Assembly (NCBI GenBank): GCA_009783445.1 | Contig: WRFY01000122.1 | Coordinates: 1 to 60,442, forward strand | DNA from: Candidatus Azobacteroides sp. | Lineage (GTDB): Bacteria; Bacteroidota; Bacteroidia; Bacteroidales; Azobacteroidaceae | Length of the DNA stretch: 60,442 nt | Direction of reading: 5' to 3' | In this document: positions 1 to 9,900 of the stretch, in pieces | How positions within the stretch are numbered: the first letter of the stretch is position 1 | Layout of the letters: each line of letters begins with the position of its first letter | Position numbers and translations under genes: made by a program | The notes under the pieces: model-generated | Databases searched by the model: none | Seen by the model: the letters and a program-made list of their open reading frames with translations, nothing else | Told to the model about the DNA's origin: nothing

Positions 1-77
1 TAAATACACATTTATAAATTTAAAATACTTATAATCAAATGAATAAATATAAATATTAAAACTTATCAGTAAATATT
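1..77. repeat. AT-rich terminal direct repeat, left copy
   Basis: This AT-rich stretch matches the last 77 bases of the window (60366-60442) in the same orientation without gaps. I count seven mismatches, at positions 8, 11, 12, 28, 30, 36 and 62. No ORF or hairpin of note lies in it. It is probably one copy of a dispersed intergenic repeat whose full length runs beyond the window. Confidence 0.8.
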
Positions 78-173
78 AATGACGTTTATTATATTAATTC
101 AAAACCTTTCAGGTAAATATTTCTGAATCGTCGTCTGCACGCGCCATGTCTCGTTGATGTATCGATACAGTTA

Positions 174-206
174 ATCAAAAAGCGCGCGGGAGTGGTCATC
201 CCCGCG
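174..206 (-). terminator. Intrinsic terminator of the HTCS gene
   Basis: On the minus strand, directly after the HTCS stop codon, CGCGGG (201-206) pairs with CCCGCG (185-190) across a 10-nt loop. It is followed by CGC and a run of five T before GATT. Position and U-tract fit a rho-independent terminator. Confidence 0.7.
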
Positions 207-3200
207 TTACATAGCGCTTTCTGTATACTTGTTCATATACTCTGTGGGCGACATTCCATAAAATTCTTTGAAACTGACAGAAAAATGGGAAAAATTACTA
301 AATCCTACTGCTTCATATACTTGCGATACCGCTAATTTTTTGCTTGCCAGTAATTCGCCTGCCTTTTTCAACCGAATGGTACGGATGAAATCGCGCGCCG
401 ATTGGTTGGTCAACGCTTTCAACTTGCGATGCAGATGTACTCGGCTGATTCCCACTTCGGAACTCAACATTTCGACATTCAATTCTGGATTTTTGATATG
501 ATCATTGATGACTTTCAGGATTCTTTCCATCAAAGCTTCATCGTAGGATTTAAGTTCAATATTTTTGATTTTTCCCTCCGTATGCGATTGCATTTTGGCT
601 TTCATCCGTTCGCGGTTGCTGAGCAGATTGGCAATCGTTTTTTTCAGGATTTCGGGATGAAACGGTTTCACCATGTAAGCGTCGGCGCCGGTATTCAATC
701 CTTCCAACCAGTCTTCATCGTTCGATTTAGCGGTGAGCAAAAGTACCGGAATGTGGTCGATTTGAATATTAGACTTGATTTTCCGGCAAAGGGTGATCCC
801 ATCCATTTTCGGCATCAGTACATCGCTGATGACCAAATCGGGTTTTTCTTTCAGGATAAATTCCAGCGCGTCTTTCCCATTATCTATTTGGTTGATTTTG
901 TAAAGCGGCGCCAATTCCATGCGGATATAATTGCTGATTCCGGGATCGTCTTCCACAATCAAGACGCGGTATTTTGTTCGCGCATAAACGGTACTGGGTT
1001 CTTCCGTTCCGTTTTCGCCGATTTCGAACAAGTTGTCTTTCTTGGAATAGGTAAAAGTCTGCAAAGGCGAATCTTCCGATATAACTTCCCTCTCATTTGT
1101 ACTCAAATGACTGTTTCCTAATGGCATACGAATAGTGAAACGACTTCCGCTCCGGTCTTTCCGGTTTTCGGCATAGATCGTCCCTTTCTGCAATTCCACC
1201 AGCGAACGCGCCAGATACAGTCCGATACCTGTTCCATAATGCGAACGGGTGACTTCGTTTTCGATTTGATAAAAGTGTTTGAATATCTGATCGAGTTGAT
1301 TTTCGTCAATTCCGCTTCCCGTATCCAATACCTGAATTTCAAAATAATTCCTCAAGGGTCCAGTTGTGGAATCATCGGTTCCGGTAAGCAATTCCACGCT
1401 TATTTCGCCTTCTTCCGGCGTGAATTTAAAAGCATTGGAAAAAACGTTAAACAGCACTTTGTCGAAATTATTCAAATCGACCCAGACTTTCAGTTCCGGC
1501 CATGGACTATGGAATACGAAACGAATCTTCTTTTTTTGTGCCATGTATTCAAACGCTTGCATGATATCCTGAATGAAACCTACCATATCCGTTTCCCGCT
1601 CTTTGACTTGCATCTGACCGCGATCGATTTTCCGGATATCCATTAACTGATTGATCAAGCGCAAAATGCGTTGGGCGTTCCGGTAGATCAATAAATAAGT
1701 ATTTTGCAGTTTAGGGTCTTTGTTGTTCATCAATAACTTTTCCAAAGGGCCCATAATCAATGTCATGGGAGTACGAATTTCGTGCGAAATATTGGTGAAA
1801 AACTGCAATTTGGCTTCATTGATCTGATCGGCATGTTCCAGACGAAGCATCTCGTTTTTCTCTTTGATTCGCGACGAAATGAAATAATAGGCTCCATATA
1901 TCAGCGACATCATCAGCAGACCGTAAATCACTTTTGCGAGCGGAGTTGCATACCATGGCGGATGAATGGCAACCGCAATGGTCAGAACACTTGACTGGTT
2001 TCCTTTGTCGATAGCTTGACAGGAAAATTTGTATTTTCCGGGAGGCAGATTGGTGTAGGTGACGCTATTAGTTCCGGGCAATGTATTGATCCAGTCGTTA
2101 TCGAAATTTTCCAAGCGGTATCGATACGATATTCCTTCGGAATCGGCATATTCCAAGGTCGAAAGTTCGAAGGTGAAAACATTGTCGTGCGCACCGAGAC
2201 TGATTTCCGACGTTTCCATGACGGGTTTGTCAAAAACAACTTTTTTCCCGAATAAATAAAAATTGGTCACATATACATTTAAGTTTTTCTTTTTGAAATG
2301 AATTTCGTTAGGGTAAAAGCTGGTGATTCCGTTGATTCCTCCAAAAAACAATTCCCCATCGAACGATTTGCATTGGGCGCGGTAAGTAAATTCATTCCCT
2401 TGCAAACCATCGGATGCATAGAAATTCGTGAACTTGTCGTCCTTTGGCGAATATTTGGAGATGCCGGAAAGTGTGCTTAACCAGATATTTCCATTTTCGT
2501 CTTCTTCGATGGCGCAAATTTCATTGCTCGACAATCCATTGCAAATGGTAAAGAGTTTGATTTCTCTGCTGGTCTTGTTCATCCGCACCAAACCTTCGTC
2601 CGTACTGATCCATATATTGTCGTGCCGATCGTCTTGTAAGGCGAAAATAATGTCGCTCGGCAGGCTGGAATTTTCCTTTTTGTAATTCTGTAATACGTTG
2701 GTACGGGTATCCAGACAGCTCAATCCTCCCAACGTTCCCATCCATAAGCATCCTTTGTCATCGTATATGATGGAATTAATCCAATTGCTCCTCACCTCAT
2801 CGTTTTCCCCTTCTTGGAAATAATGGGCAGTAATAGATCGAGAAGCAATGTGGTAGTTATACAATCCGCCGCCGTAAGTACCAATCCACAGTCCGCCTTT
2901 TTTATCGCCGGTGATGCAATAAACTTTGTTGCTGGAGAGCATTTTGTTGGTTTGGTTGCTAATGGAAGAGCAATTGCCTGTCCGTTTGTCGAACAGCGCC
3001 AGCCCATCCAGATAGGAACCCAACCACAAACGTCCGTCGTCTGTATCGTAAATACAGAGGATGGTATTGGGAACCGAAGGATACTCGTCGGTATGTTTGT
3101 AGTGCCGCACCTGCTGAGTTTGTTCGTTGATGGCATACAATCCGTCGTTGTCTGTACCCACCCAGATAATTCCTTCTTTATCTTTGTGAATCGCCATAAT

Positions 3201-4283
3201 GCAATTGGAGCCGATGCTGTTTTTGCGAAACGATTTGTAACCGTAGTATTTGAATCCGTTGGGATTAGCAGGAATAAAAAACAGACCTCTCTCGTAAATA
3301 CCCGCCCATATATTGCCGTCTCGATCTTGTATCAAACTATGTACCTTGGAGGAAGAAAAATTAAAAGGCGAAGAAAACGGTTCATATGCTTCGAGCGTTT
3401 GTTGTTGCGGATTGTATCTTTTCATTCCGAAACCGTCGGTACCGACTAATAATTGTCCGGAATAATCGAAAATCAAGGCTTTTACCGGAAGATGTCCGTT
3501 GCCTTCCGTGTCGGTGATATGACTGATTTTCATCGTCTTCGTTTCGAATTTGTTTACTCCCCCATCCAATGTTCCAACAAACACTTCACCGTTTCTCCCT
3601 TCGCAAATAGCCGAAATCACATTGCTGCTGATGCGTTTTTCCAAAGGAGAAGAAAGATTGTAAATCGAGTACTCAGACGTATCGAAAGAATAGACGTGCA
3701 AGCCGCTGTCTTCCGTTCCAATCCATAGCCGGTTGCTTGAATCTTCATAAATGAGCGTCAAGATGCAATTATCCAACTGCTTATTCAATAATGTTTCAGG
3801 TTGGCATTGAGTATCTCCTTTCTTGAGCGAAAATAGTCCGCAACTGGTCGCGAACCAGACATCGCCGTTTTTTCGTTCACAAATGGATACTACAGAAGGA
3901 TTTATTCGAGTTCTGTTTTCATCATAAAGAGCAACTTCTTGAAAAGCGTCCCGACGACGATCGTATTTCATCAGTCCTCCATAACAATAGACCCAAAAAT
4001 TTCCGGAGGAATCTTCAAACAAGACTTTTATATGGTTGCTTTTCAGCGTGGCAGTATCGTTGGACGATTTTTTATATACAGTAAATTGAGTTCCTTCAAA
4101 CTTGTTCAATCCATTTTCGGTAGCAATCCAGATAAAACCTTTCTTGTCCTGATAAATCTGGTTAATCAGACTGTTGGACAGACCTTGTTCTGTAGAGTAA
4201 AATTTGGTGGTTTGAGAGAGCGCCGTCAAGTTATACCCAGAAAACAGGCAAAGCAAGAGAATTAGTTTCTTTAGTGGGTTCAT
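207..4283 (-). CDS. Hybrid two-component system sensor/regulator (HTCS)
   Basis: A one-protein two-component system of the type that controls polysaccharide-utilization loci. After a signal peptide come many two-bladed regulator-propeller repeats (roughly residues 25-690), a Y_Y_Y domain, a transmembrane helix (about 785-806) and a histidine kinase with ISHEIRTPM (His near 834). An ATPase domain, a receiver domain with ISDVLMPKMDG (Asp near 1154) and a C-terminal AraC helix-turn-helix follow. The periplasmic propeller senses a glycan fragment and the AraC domain binds DNA. I place the start at the ATG at 4283, giving 1358 aa, because the -7 box TATCTTTG at 4311-4318 overlaps the upstream TTG of the longer frame, and MNPLKKL begins a good signal peptide. 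It most likely controls the susC/susD pair next to it. Confidence 0.93.
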   Translation of the reverse strand: MNPLKKLILLLCLFSGYNLTALSQTTKFYSTEQGLSNSLINQIYQDKKGFIWIATENGLNKFEGTQFTVYKKSSNDTATLKSNHIKVLFEDSSGNFWVYCYGGLMKYDRRRDAFQEVALYDENRTRINPSVVSICERKNGDVWFATSCGLFSLKKGDTQCQPETLLNKQLDNCILTLIYEDSSNRLWIGTEDSGLHVYSFDTSEYSIYNLSSPLEKRISSNVISAICEGRNGEVFVGTLDGGVNKFETKTMKISHITDTEGNGHLPVKALIFDYSGQLLVGTDGFGMKRYNPQQQTLEAYEPFSSPFNFSSSKVHSLIQDRDGNIWAGIYERGLFFIPANPNGFKYYGYKSFRKNSIGSNCIMAIHKDKEGIIWVGTDNDGLYAINEQTQQVRHYKHTDEYPSVPNTILCIYDTDDGRLWLGSYLDGLALFDKRTGNCSSISNQTNKMLSSNKVYCITGDKKGGLWIGTYGGGLYNYHIASRSITAHYFQEGENDEVRSNWINSIIYDDKGCLWMGTLGGLSCLDTRTNVLQNYKKENSSLPSDIIFALQDDRHDNIWISTDEGLVRMNKTSREIKLFTICNGLSSNEICAIEEDENGNIWLSTLSGISKYSPKDDKFTNFYASDGLQGNEFTYRAQCKSFDGELFFGGINGITSFYPNEIHFKKKNLNVYVTNFYLFGKKVVFDKPVMETSEISLGAHDNVFTFELSTLEYADSEGISYRYRLENFDNDWINTLPGTNSVTYTNLPPGKYKFSCQAIDKGNQSSVLTIAVAIHPPWYATPLAKVIYGLLMMSLIYGAYYFISSRIKEKNEMLRLEHADQINEAKLQFFTNISHEIRTPMTLIMGPLEKLLMNNKDPKLQNTYLLIYRNAQRILRLINQLMDIRKIDRGQMQVKERETDMVGFIQDIMQAFEYMAQKKKIRFVFHSPWPELKVWVDLNNFDKVLFNVFSNAFKFTPEEGEISVELLTGTDDSTTGPLRNYFEIQVLDTGSGIDENQLDQIFKHFYQIENEVTRSHYGTGIGLYLARSLVELQKGTIYAENRKDRSGSRFTIRMPLGNSHLSTNEREVISEDSPLQTFTYSKKDNLFEIGENGTEEPSTVYARTKYRVLIVEDDPGISNYIRMELAPLYKINQIDNGKDALEFILKEKPDLVISDVLMPKMDGITLCRKIKSNIQIDHIPVLLLTAKSNDEDWLEGLNTGADAYMVKPFHPEILKKTIANLLSNRERMKAKMQSHTEGKIKNIELKSYDEALMERILKVINDHIKNPELNVEMLSSEVGISRVHLHRKLKALTNQSARDFIRTIRLKKAGELLASKKLAVSQVYEAVGFSNFSHFSVSFKEFYGMSPTEYMNKYTESAM

Positions 4284-4310
4284 CAAATTACGTTTAAGAT
4301 TAAGCGGTAT

Positions 4311-4318
4311 CAAAGATA
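4311..4318 (-). promoter_or_regulatory. HTCS promoter, -7 box TATCTTTG
   Basis: Minus-strand TATCTTTG matches the Bacteroidota -7 consensus TAnnTTTG. It lies 27 nt upstream of the chosen HTCS start at 4283 and decides that start. Confidence 0.6.
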
Positions 4319-4480
4319 GTTAAAAGTTAGTGGATGTAAAAATGTTCTTCTACAGTTCACTTACTTTTCAGATTACAAAAATAATCAATTCTTTTATAAA
4401 CCCGAAAAAGACGCAAAAAAACTTTCAATATATTATTATGGTAGAAAACGGAGTGCGCACAAAAGTTGAAGATATAAAAA

Positions 4481-4597
4481 ACTGCCCAAAAGTCATTTTT
4501 CCGTCACGACGGGTAAAAACCCGTCATCTTACGACTGCGAGGTCCCCCACTTCTCTCTACATCCTCGCAGCGACGGAAAAAATGACTCTTTAGGCAG
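4481..4597. repeat. Branched palindromic element (three-way junction)
   Basis: Outer arms 4482-4505 and 4572-4597 are inverted copies, both holding CTGCC, AGTCATTTTT and CCGTC in order, with a few bulges. Inside are two separate perfect hairpins: GACGGGT/ACCCGTC (4508-4514 with 4519-4525, loop AAAA) and CTGCGAGG/CCTCGCAG (4535-4542 with 4563-4570). Folded, it gives a stem with two side hairpins. It lies downstream of susD and upstream of the HTCS promoter, both on the minus strand. It may end susCD transcription or be a small mobile palindromic repeat. Confidence 0.7.
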
Positions 4598-4653
4598 CTG
4601 AAAACTAAGGTATGGTTGCTTCACTCACCCGTAGGAAATTAATATTTATGATC

Positions 4654-6426
4654 TTACCTAAAATTATTGGGTTGTTGCCTTACCCCTTTGCCATCGTTCG
4701 TATCGGCCACATCCCACCATACGCGCGTTCCGGTGGGAACATATTGCGCATTGGGATTGTTTTGCAAAGCTTCTGAAGGATAAGCGATCCGTTTGATAAA
4801 CTTGCCTTCCGAAACGTCGCCTCCAGATGAATTAATCAAAGGCAGTTGGATGAAAGATGGATAATCCGTCCGGCGGAATTCAGCCCATCCTTCATTGCCA
4901 TTTGGAAAGACTGCCAGCCATTTCTGCGTAATGATTTGTTCAAGCATCCCTTCCCGGTCGCTGTTTGCAAACGGATTGGCGTTGGCATCCTGCAGAATGT
5001 GCAGACTATTGATATATTTCTGTTCTTCTGAGGAAGAAATATGGTAATACTGCATGGACGCGGAAATTCCTTCCAGAAAATAATTGAATGGCGTTTTATC
5101 CATTGCGCCGGCCCAACCCCTCAAAGAAGCTTCGGCCAGTAGAAAACAACTTTCAGCATAACTCAACCATATGCTTTCCCGTCCATATCCAAACCATGCA
5201 TCGTTCCGCAATACTTTGGCGTTCAATCCGTACGAACGCAACAAGGAATGTTTGAAACTTGGTTTCTGTATATCAAAATCTCCCGAATGCGAGCCTAAAA
5301 AATCGCGAGTCGATTCGATCGGATGAGTTTCTGTACTACCCACTTCCAACGGGCGATACCAGCATACCCCGCAGCGCGGATCCAAAATAAAACTTTGGGT
5401 TTTGTATCCGATTTCCAAATCTTTATTCATTCCGGCATCGGACCATTTATAACTACATAAGGCATAAATATTTTCGTCGCCTCCCGAATTTTCTCCACCC
5501 AGGTCGACAGGAGCAAATTTGGGTACCGTTTTCAGACAGTCGTCGTTACTTTGCATCAGTCCTCCCGGATGAATCAATGCCGCTTCTCCTTCTTTCCGAG
5601 CTTTTTCTGGGTCTGCATTTGCTATCCGCAACGCTAAACGCAAGCGCAAGGTATTTCCGAAGCGAACCCATTTATTGACGTCGCCGCCATAACAACGGTC
5701 GTTCGTACCCCAATTGAAAGCATTCTGATCTTCCGGACGAATATGGTTCAGGGCATCGTCCAACAAATCGAATATAATGTCGTATACTTCCTTTTGCGTC
5801 TTAAAGGATGCGCTTTCCGAATCCGACAAGCCTTGCAATTGTTTATCCGATAATGGAACATCGCCATAAGTATCTGTCAACATGGATATTAAAAAGGAAT
5901 AATAGATACGGGTAATATAAAACGCATTCAAATACGGACCGGTATTGTTTTTAAAATCATGTCCCACAAACCATAAAGAACGCACCAATGCTCGGTATTC
6001 GGCTGTGCGATGCAAATAAAAATGATTCCACCGCGAGTCGCTCCATCCTGCATGATACATATAGGTAGGCGTATCCATAATCCACGACGGATTCATATTG
6101 GCAAAATATCCGGCATAAATATCATGCGTCAAATTGGTAGTGATCTGGTAGTCGTTGTATAATCCTTCGTATGAAAAGTTCCTGAATTCGGAACCAATAC
6201 CGGAAATATTCGCTTGTAATTGAGCTAATTCCTCAATACTGATCGAATCTCCCAAATAAATGCCTTCTCCGAACCCTTCGCTCTTTCCCGGGTCGGGAGG
6301 ATACAGAGGCGTATTGATCGCGTCGAATCCATCCGTACAGGATAGGCCTATCCAGATCATGCCCAGTAAAAAAATTCCTCTTTTCACTTTCTTGCTATTT
6401 TTTTTGATTTTATTGATCGTTTTCAT
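4654..6426 (-). CDS. SusD-family outer-membrane nutrient-binding lipoprotein
   Basis: A surface lipoprotein that pairs with the SusC channel encoded just upstream and caps it to capture ligand. The N-terminus is basic and then hydrophobic and ends in a lipoprotein cysteine at residue 30 (IGLSC). The 590-aa length, the helix-rich N-terminal half and the C-terminal VWWDVADTNDGKG segment are typical of the SusD/RagB superfamily, probably the SusD-like subgroup in which the lipobox is followed by an NTP-rich linker. It starts 12 bases after the susC stop, so the two are cotranscribed. No glycan-degrading enzyme follows, so the ligand is unknown; it could be a glycan or a glycopeptide. Confidence 0.92.
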   Translation of the reverse strand: MKTINKIKKNSKKVKRGIFLLGMIWIGLSCTDGFDAINTPLYPPDPGKSEGFGEGIYLGDSISIEELAQLQANISGIGSEFRNFSYEGLYNDYQITTNLTHDIYAGYFANMNPSWIMDTPTYMYHAGWSDSRWNHFYLHRTAEYRALVRSLWFVGHDFKNNTGPYLNAFYITRIYYSFLISMLTDTYGDVPLSDKQLQGLSDSESASFKTQKEVYDIIFDLLDDALNHIRPEDQNAFNWGTNDRCYGGDVNKWVRFGNTLRLRLALRIANADPEKARKEGEAALIHPGGLMQSNDDCLKTVPKFAPVDLGGENSGGDENIYALCSYKWSDAGMNKDLEIGYKTQSFILDPRCGVCWYRPLEVGSTETHPIESTRDFLGSHSGDFDIQKPSFKHSLLRSYGLNAKVLRNDAWFGYGRESIWLSYAESCFLLAEASLRGWAGAMDKTPFNYFLEGISASMQYYHISSSEEQKYINSLHILQDANANPFANSDREGMLEQIITQKWLAVFPNGNEGWAEFRRTDYPSFIQLPLINSSGGDVSEGKFIKRIAYPSEALQNNPNAQYVPTGTRVWWDVADTNDGKGVRQQPNNFR

Positions 6427-6438
6427 AATCGGTATATA

Positions 6439-9400
6439 TTAAAAGCTAACGTTAATTGAAAATCCCAAGGTGCGGGAATCCGGAATTGCAAGATAATCAA
6501 ATGCTTGCGAATACATGCTTGTGCTAAACCCGCCTTCGGGATTTGTTCCCGGAGTACGTTTCAACAAATAACACAAGTTGCGGGCAACAAATGAAAACTT
6601 ACAGATACTGAACGGAGTATTCTTCAGCAGGTCTCGCCCAATGGAATAGCCCAATGCCAATTCTCTGAATTTGACGTAAGAGGCGTCGAATACAAATTCT
6701 TCCGCAACTCCTGCGTCCGTACCTGTATTTCCAATGAAGCGATAATAATCTTCGTAACTGATTCTGGTTGTATTAGGCGTTCCATCGGTGTAAACTCCTT
6801 TCAATACAAACGTTTCATTTCTATTTTCCGTTCGTTTAGACGTTCCGTAGTGAGTAGCGATTGCGTCGGAAACGGAAATGATATTGCCGCCAAATTTCAT
6901 ATCTATAAGCGCCGACACGAAAACATTTTTATACGACAAGCGAGGAGCTGCCGACATCGTCAATTTCGGTTGGATATTTCCTATTGCTCTTTCTTCCAGT
7001 TTTTTACTTCCATCTAATTCGGGTAAACCAGTATATTTATTGATGATGGGGTTTCCATTTTCATCGCGCTTGACTACTCGCGTAGCATAAATATCGCCCA
7101 ACTTACCGCCTTCTACCGCACCGACAGTGAAAAAGAAACGATCAACTCCGTCGCCAAAATCCACGTATTTCACATCTGGATTCAATTTTTTTACCGTAGT
7201 CAAGTTATGCGCCATATTGAAATCCAGACCTACTTCCCAATCCTTGGTTCGCAGCGGAACAGAATAGAATGCAAATTCCAATCCTTGATTCTGGATGTTT
7301 CCGGCATTGATTCGTCTTCGGTCGTATCCGGTGGATTTATCATGAGGTATAAACATGATCTGGTTTTTCGTCAACGAACGATAAATAGTAAAATCAAAAC
7401 CCAGACGATTGTTGAAAAATTTCATTTCCAGACCCGCTTCGTAAGAGGTATTCATTTCTGGAACTAAATTACTATCAACCAAAACGTTGTCTAATAATGA
7501 CTGAGGCCCTGTAAAACTTTGTTCGGGATGATAATACGGACGCAAGGCATAAGGTTCGGTATCTTTACCCGCTTTTGCATACGAAGCGCGCAGTTTGGCA
7601 TAAGTCAGCCAGTCAGGTATTGTTTTCCCCATTTTCCGCATCCATTCGGTACCAATAAAACTGAGACTGAACGAAGGATAAAAATAAGATTTAGTCAAGG
7701 TTGACGACCAGTCGTTCCGTCCGGTTATATCCAACGAAACATAATCGTTGTAAGCCATTTGAAACATTCCAAAGAGAGAATTGATCCGTTTTCGAATCAG
7801 GTATTGATTGGCAAATGTCGGGATTCCGCCCTTCATGTAAATGTCTTTCCCTGCATTGTTGATATACCAATTTCCTTTTTGCGCCATGTTGCGGGCAGAC
7901 GCCGCCAACGATTCGCTGTTTTGATACATGGCATTTCCCCCTAAGCCATAATCCACGCGGATTTTTTCTCCGATGGGGTTATTCCCGCGAAACAGAAATT
8001 CGGCATTCATCTCGACGAAATTATTTTCCTTTTTCGTAAATAGATCATCCAACAAAATACTTTCGACATTACCACCCAATCCGCGATCAGTTTCTTCGAT
8101 CTTGGTACGGAAGTAATCTGCCGATAATTTTCCTGTAGCATACAACCAATCCGTAAAATTGATCTTCATCGAATGATATCCAAATACGCGCCAACGTTCG
8201 TCCATATTGGAGCGTCGGTTGTGAATCCAATAGGGGTTCATGATATCCTGCGTCGGCCCCAGCCAATTTTGATGCACATACGACTCCTGTCCAAACTGGT
8301 TGGCTTCTTTCCGAGAATAATATTTACGCAAATCATTCAAGTTAATGTTGTTAGGCAAATACATCAATTGGAACATTTCTCCATACTTGCCGATATACGG
8401 ACGATTGTCTGCGCGAGTATTGGAAAGCGATATTTTACTATCGAAACTTAAATACGGATTAATTGTTTTCCCGGAATTCAAATCAATATTGTATTTTTTT
8501 AATTTTTCGCCTTCAAAGAATCCGCTGCTGTTCAGATAACCGAAGGAAAGCCGGTAGTGCGAATCTTCCGTTACATTTCCTATGGCAAGCGTATGATTTT
8601 GTGAAAAACCGGTATTGAAATAATCTTTCAATTTATTCCCATACAAACTGTAAGGGACGGCGGCGTTGTTATCATTTTTCCACCAGGCCGGAACCGATTT
8701 TCCGTCCAGCTTGGGTCCATAACTGAATGGAGTTCCCGAATCGAATACTCCATTCAAGCCTTGTCCGTAAATTGTTTGCATCTTTAAAGTTTCCGCCACG
8801 CTGCTCCATGTAAAAGCCGAATTGTAATTCACGCCAAATCCCTGACTTTTAGTTCCTTTTTTAGTGGTGACTAGGATGACTCCATTTCCCGCGCGAGAAC
8901 CGTACAAAGCCGCAGCGTTTGGGCCTTTTAGTACCGAAATGGTTTCGATATCCTCCGGATTGATGTCAATAGCTGTTCCTCCTCTGTCAATTCCTCCATA
9001 GAGGGAAACGCTGGAATCGCTATCGTCGCCGTATGGAATTCCATCCACAACCCAAAGCGGCTGATTATTATCGGTAAAAGAAGAATTGCCTCGAATCGTT
9101 ATTTTTGTCGAACCATTTAACCCCGTAGGAGCTATATTCATCTGTATTCCAGCAATTTTTCCTTGCAAAGCGCCTGCCGTTGAAGCATTTCCAGTTTGAT
9201 TCAAATCGTCGCTTTTTATTTCTTGAATGGAATAACCTAATAATTTTTTTTCGCGTTTGATGCCCAAAGCAGTAACAACTACTTCGCCAATTACCTGAAC
9301 GTCTTCCCGCATAACCAAATCTATGACAGTCTTATTTCCTACGGCAACTGTCTGCGTAAAGTAACCAATATAGGAAAATTGCAGGGAGGTTTGACCGGAA

Positions 9401-9900
9401 ATCACTTCGATGCGGTAATTTCCATCTGCATCGGTCACCGTTCCGATATTCGAACCGATAACTGCAATGCTCACCCCAATCAACGGTTCATGTTTTTCGT
9501 CAACTACAGTTCCCGTTATAAACTGTTTACGTTGTTGGATTTCCTGTTGGCCTTCCATTGGAGCTGTCAATGGATCTTTTGCCGACAAATAAACAATTTT
9601 CTCTTCCATAACATAAGAAACATTCATGTCTTTCAACAGAATATTCAAGGTTTCCTTCAAATTTTTGTTGGTCGTTTTCAGGTCTTTCACAGGCAAACGT
9701 GCCAACTGATCGTCGTAAAAGAAGTGATAATCGCTCTGCTTTTCTATAGACACAATAGCTTGCTTTAAGGTTGCGTTTTTCAACGAAATGGATATTTGCG
9801 CCCGAGCAGCCGGACTAAATCCAAGCATAACAAAGAATAAAAGCAGAAAGAGATAAATTTTTTTCCATTTATCTCTTCGTGTGAAAAAAGAGTTTTTCAT
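6439..9900 (-). CDS. SusC/RagA-family TonB-dependent outer-membrane transporter with STN domain
   Basis: This 1153-aa protein imports the ligand captured by SusD through a TonB-driven barrel. In order: signal peptide ending near ARA-Q (residue 35), an STN (secretin/TonB N-terminal) domain to about 107, a CarboxypepD-reg-like beta-sandwich (VTGTVVDE-type, about 127-213), and a plug with the typical LQGKIAG and WVVDGIP segments (about 220-350). The 22-strand barrel ends in the aromatic residue Phe. STN domains on SusC proteins usually signal to an inner-membrane anti-sigma factor, but here the neighbouring regulator is an HTCS. No TAnnTTTG box is clear upstream, as expected for an activator-dependent promoter. 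Confidence 0.94.
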   Translation of the reverse strand: MKNSFFTRRDKWKKIYLFLLLFFVMLGFSPAARAQISISLKNATLKQAIVSIEKQSDYHFFYDDQLARLPVKDLKTTNKNLKETLNILLKDMNVSYVMEEKIVYLSAKDPLTAPMEGQQEIQQRKQFITGTVVDEKHEPLIGVSIAVIGSNIGTVTDADGNYRIEVISGQTSLQFSYIGYFTQTVAVGNKTVIDLVMREDVQVIGEVVVTALGIKREKKLLGYSIQEIKSDDLNQTGNASTAGALQGKIAGIQMNIAPTGLNGSTKITIRGNSSFTDNNQPLWVVDGIPYGDDSDSSVSLYGGIDRGGTAIDINPEDIETISVLKGPNAAALYGSRAGNGVILVTTKKGTKSQGFGVNYNSAFTWSSVAETLKMQTIYGQGLNGVFDSGTPFSYGPKLDGKSVPAWWKNDNNAAVPYSLYGNKLKDYFNTGFSQNHTLAIGNVTEDSHYRLSFGYLNSSGFFEGEKLKKYNIDLNSGKTINPYLSFDSKISLSNTRADNRPYIGKYGEMFQLMYLPNNINLNDLRKYYSRKEANQFGQESYVHQNWLGPTQDIMNPYWIHNRRSNMDERWRVFGYHSMKINFTDWLYATGKLSADYFRTKIEETDRGLGGNVESILLDDLFTKKENNFVEMNAEFLFRGNNPIGEKIRVDYGLGGNAMYQNSESLAASARNMAQKGNWYINNAGKDIYMKGGIPTFANQYLIRKRINSLFGMFQMAYNDYVSLDITGRNDWSSTLTKSYFYPSFSLSFIGTEWMRKMGKTIPDWLTYAKLRASYAKAGKDTEPYALRPYYHPEQSFTGPQSLLDNVLVDSNLVPEMNTSYEAGLEMKFFNNRLGFDFTIYRSLTKNQIMFIPHDKSTGYDRRRINAGNIQNQGLEFAFYSVPLRTKDWEVGLDFNMAHNLTTVKKLNPDVKYVDFGDGVDRFFFTVGAVEGGKLGDIYATRVVKRDENGNPIINKYTGLPELDGSKKLEERAIGNIQPKLTMSAAPRLSYKNVFVSALIDMKFGGNIISVSDAIATHYGTSKRTENRNETFVLKGVYTDGTPNTTRISYEDYYRFIGNTGTDAGVAEEFVFDASYVKFRELALGYSIGRDLLKNTPFSICKFSFVARNLCYLLKRTPGTNPEGGFSTSMYSQAFDYLAIPDSRTLGFSINVSF

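Noticed and set aside
402..1121. 239-codon plus-strand open frame inside the HTCS gene
   Set aside because: Antisense shadow of the conserved kinase/receiver coding sequence; no start signal and Phe/Ile-rich random composition.
2814..3449. 211-codon plus-strand open frame inside the HTCS propeller region
   Set aside because: Antisense of propeller repeats; no domain and no promoter.
4481..4597. CRISPR array
   Set aside because: Only one pair of arms with nested hairpins; no regularly spaced direct repeats here or elsewhere in the window and no cas genes.
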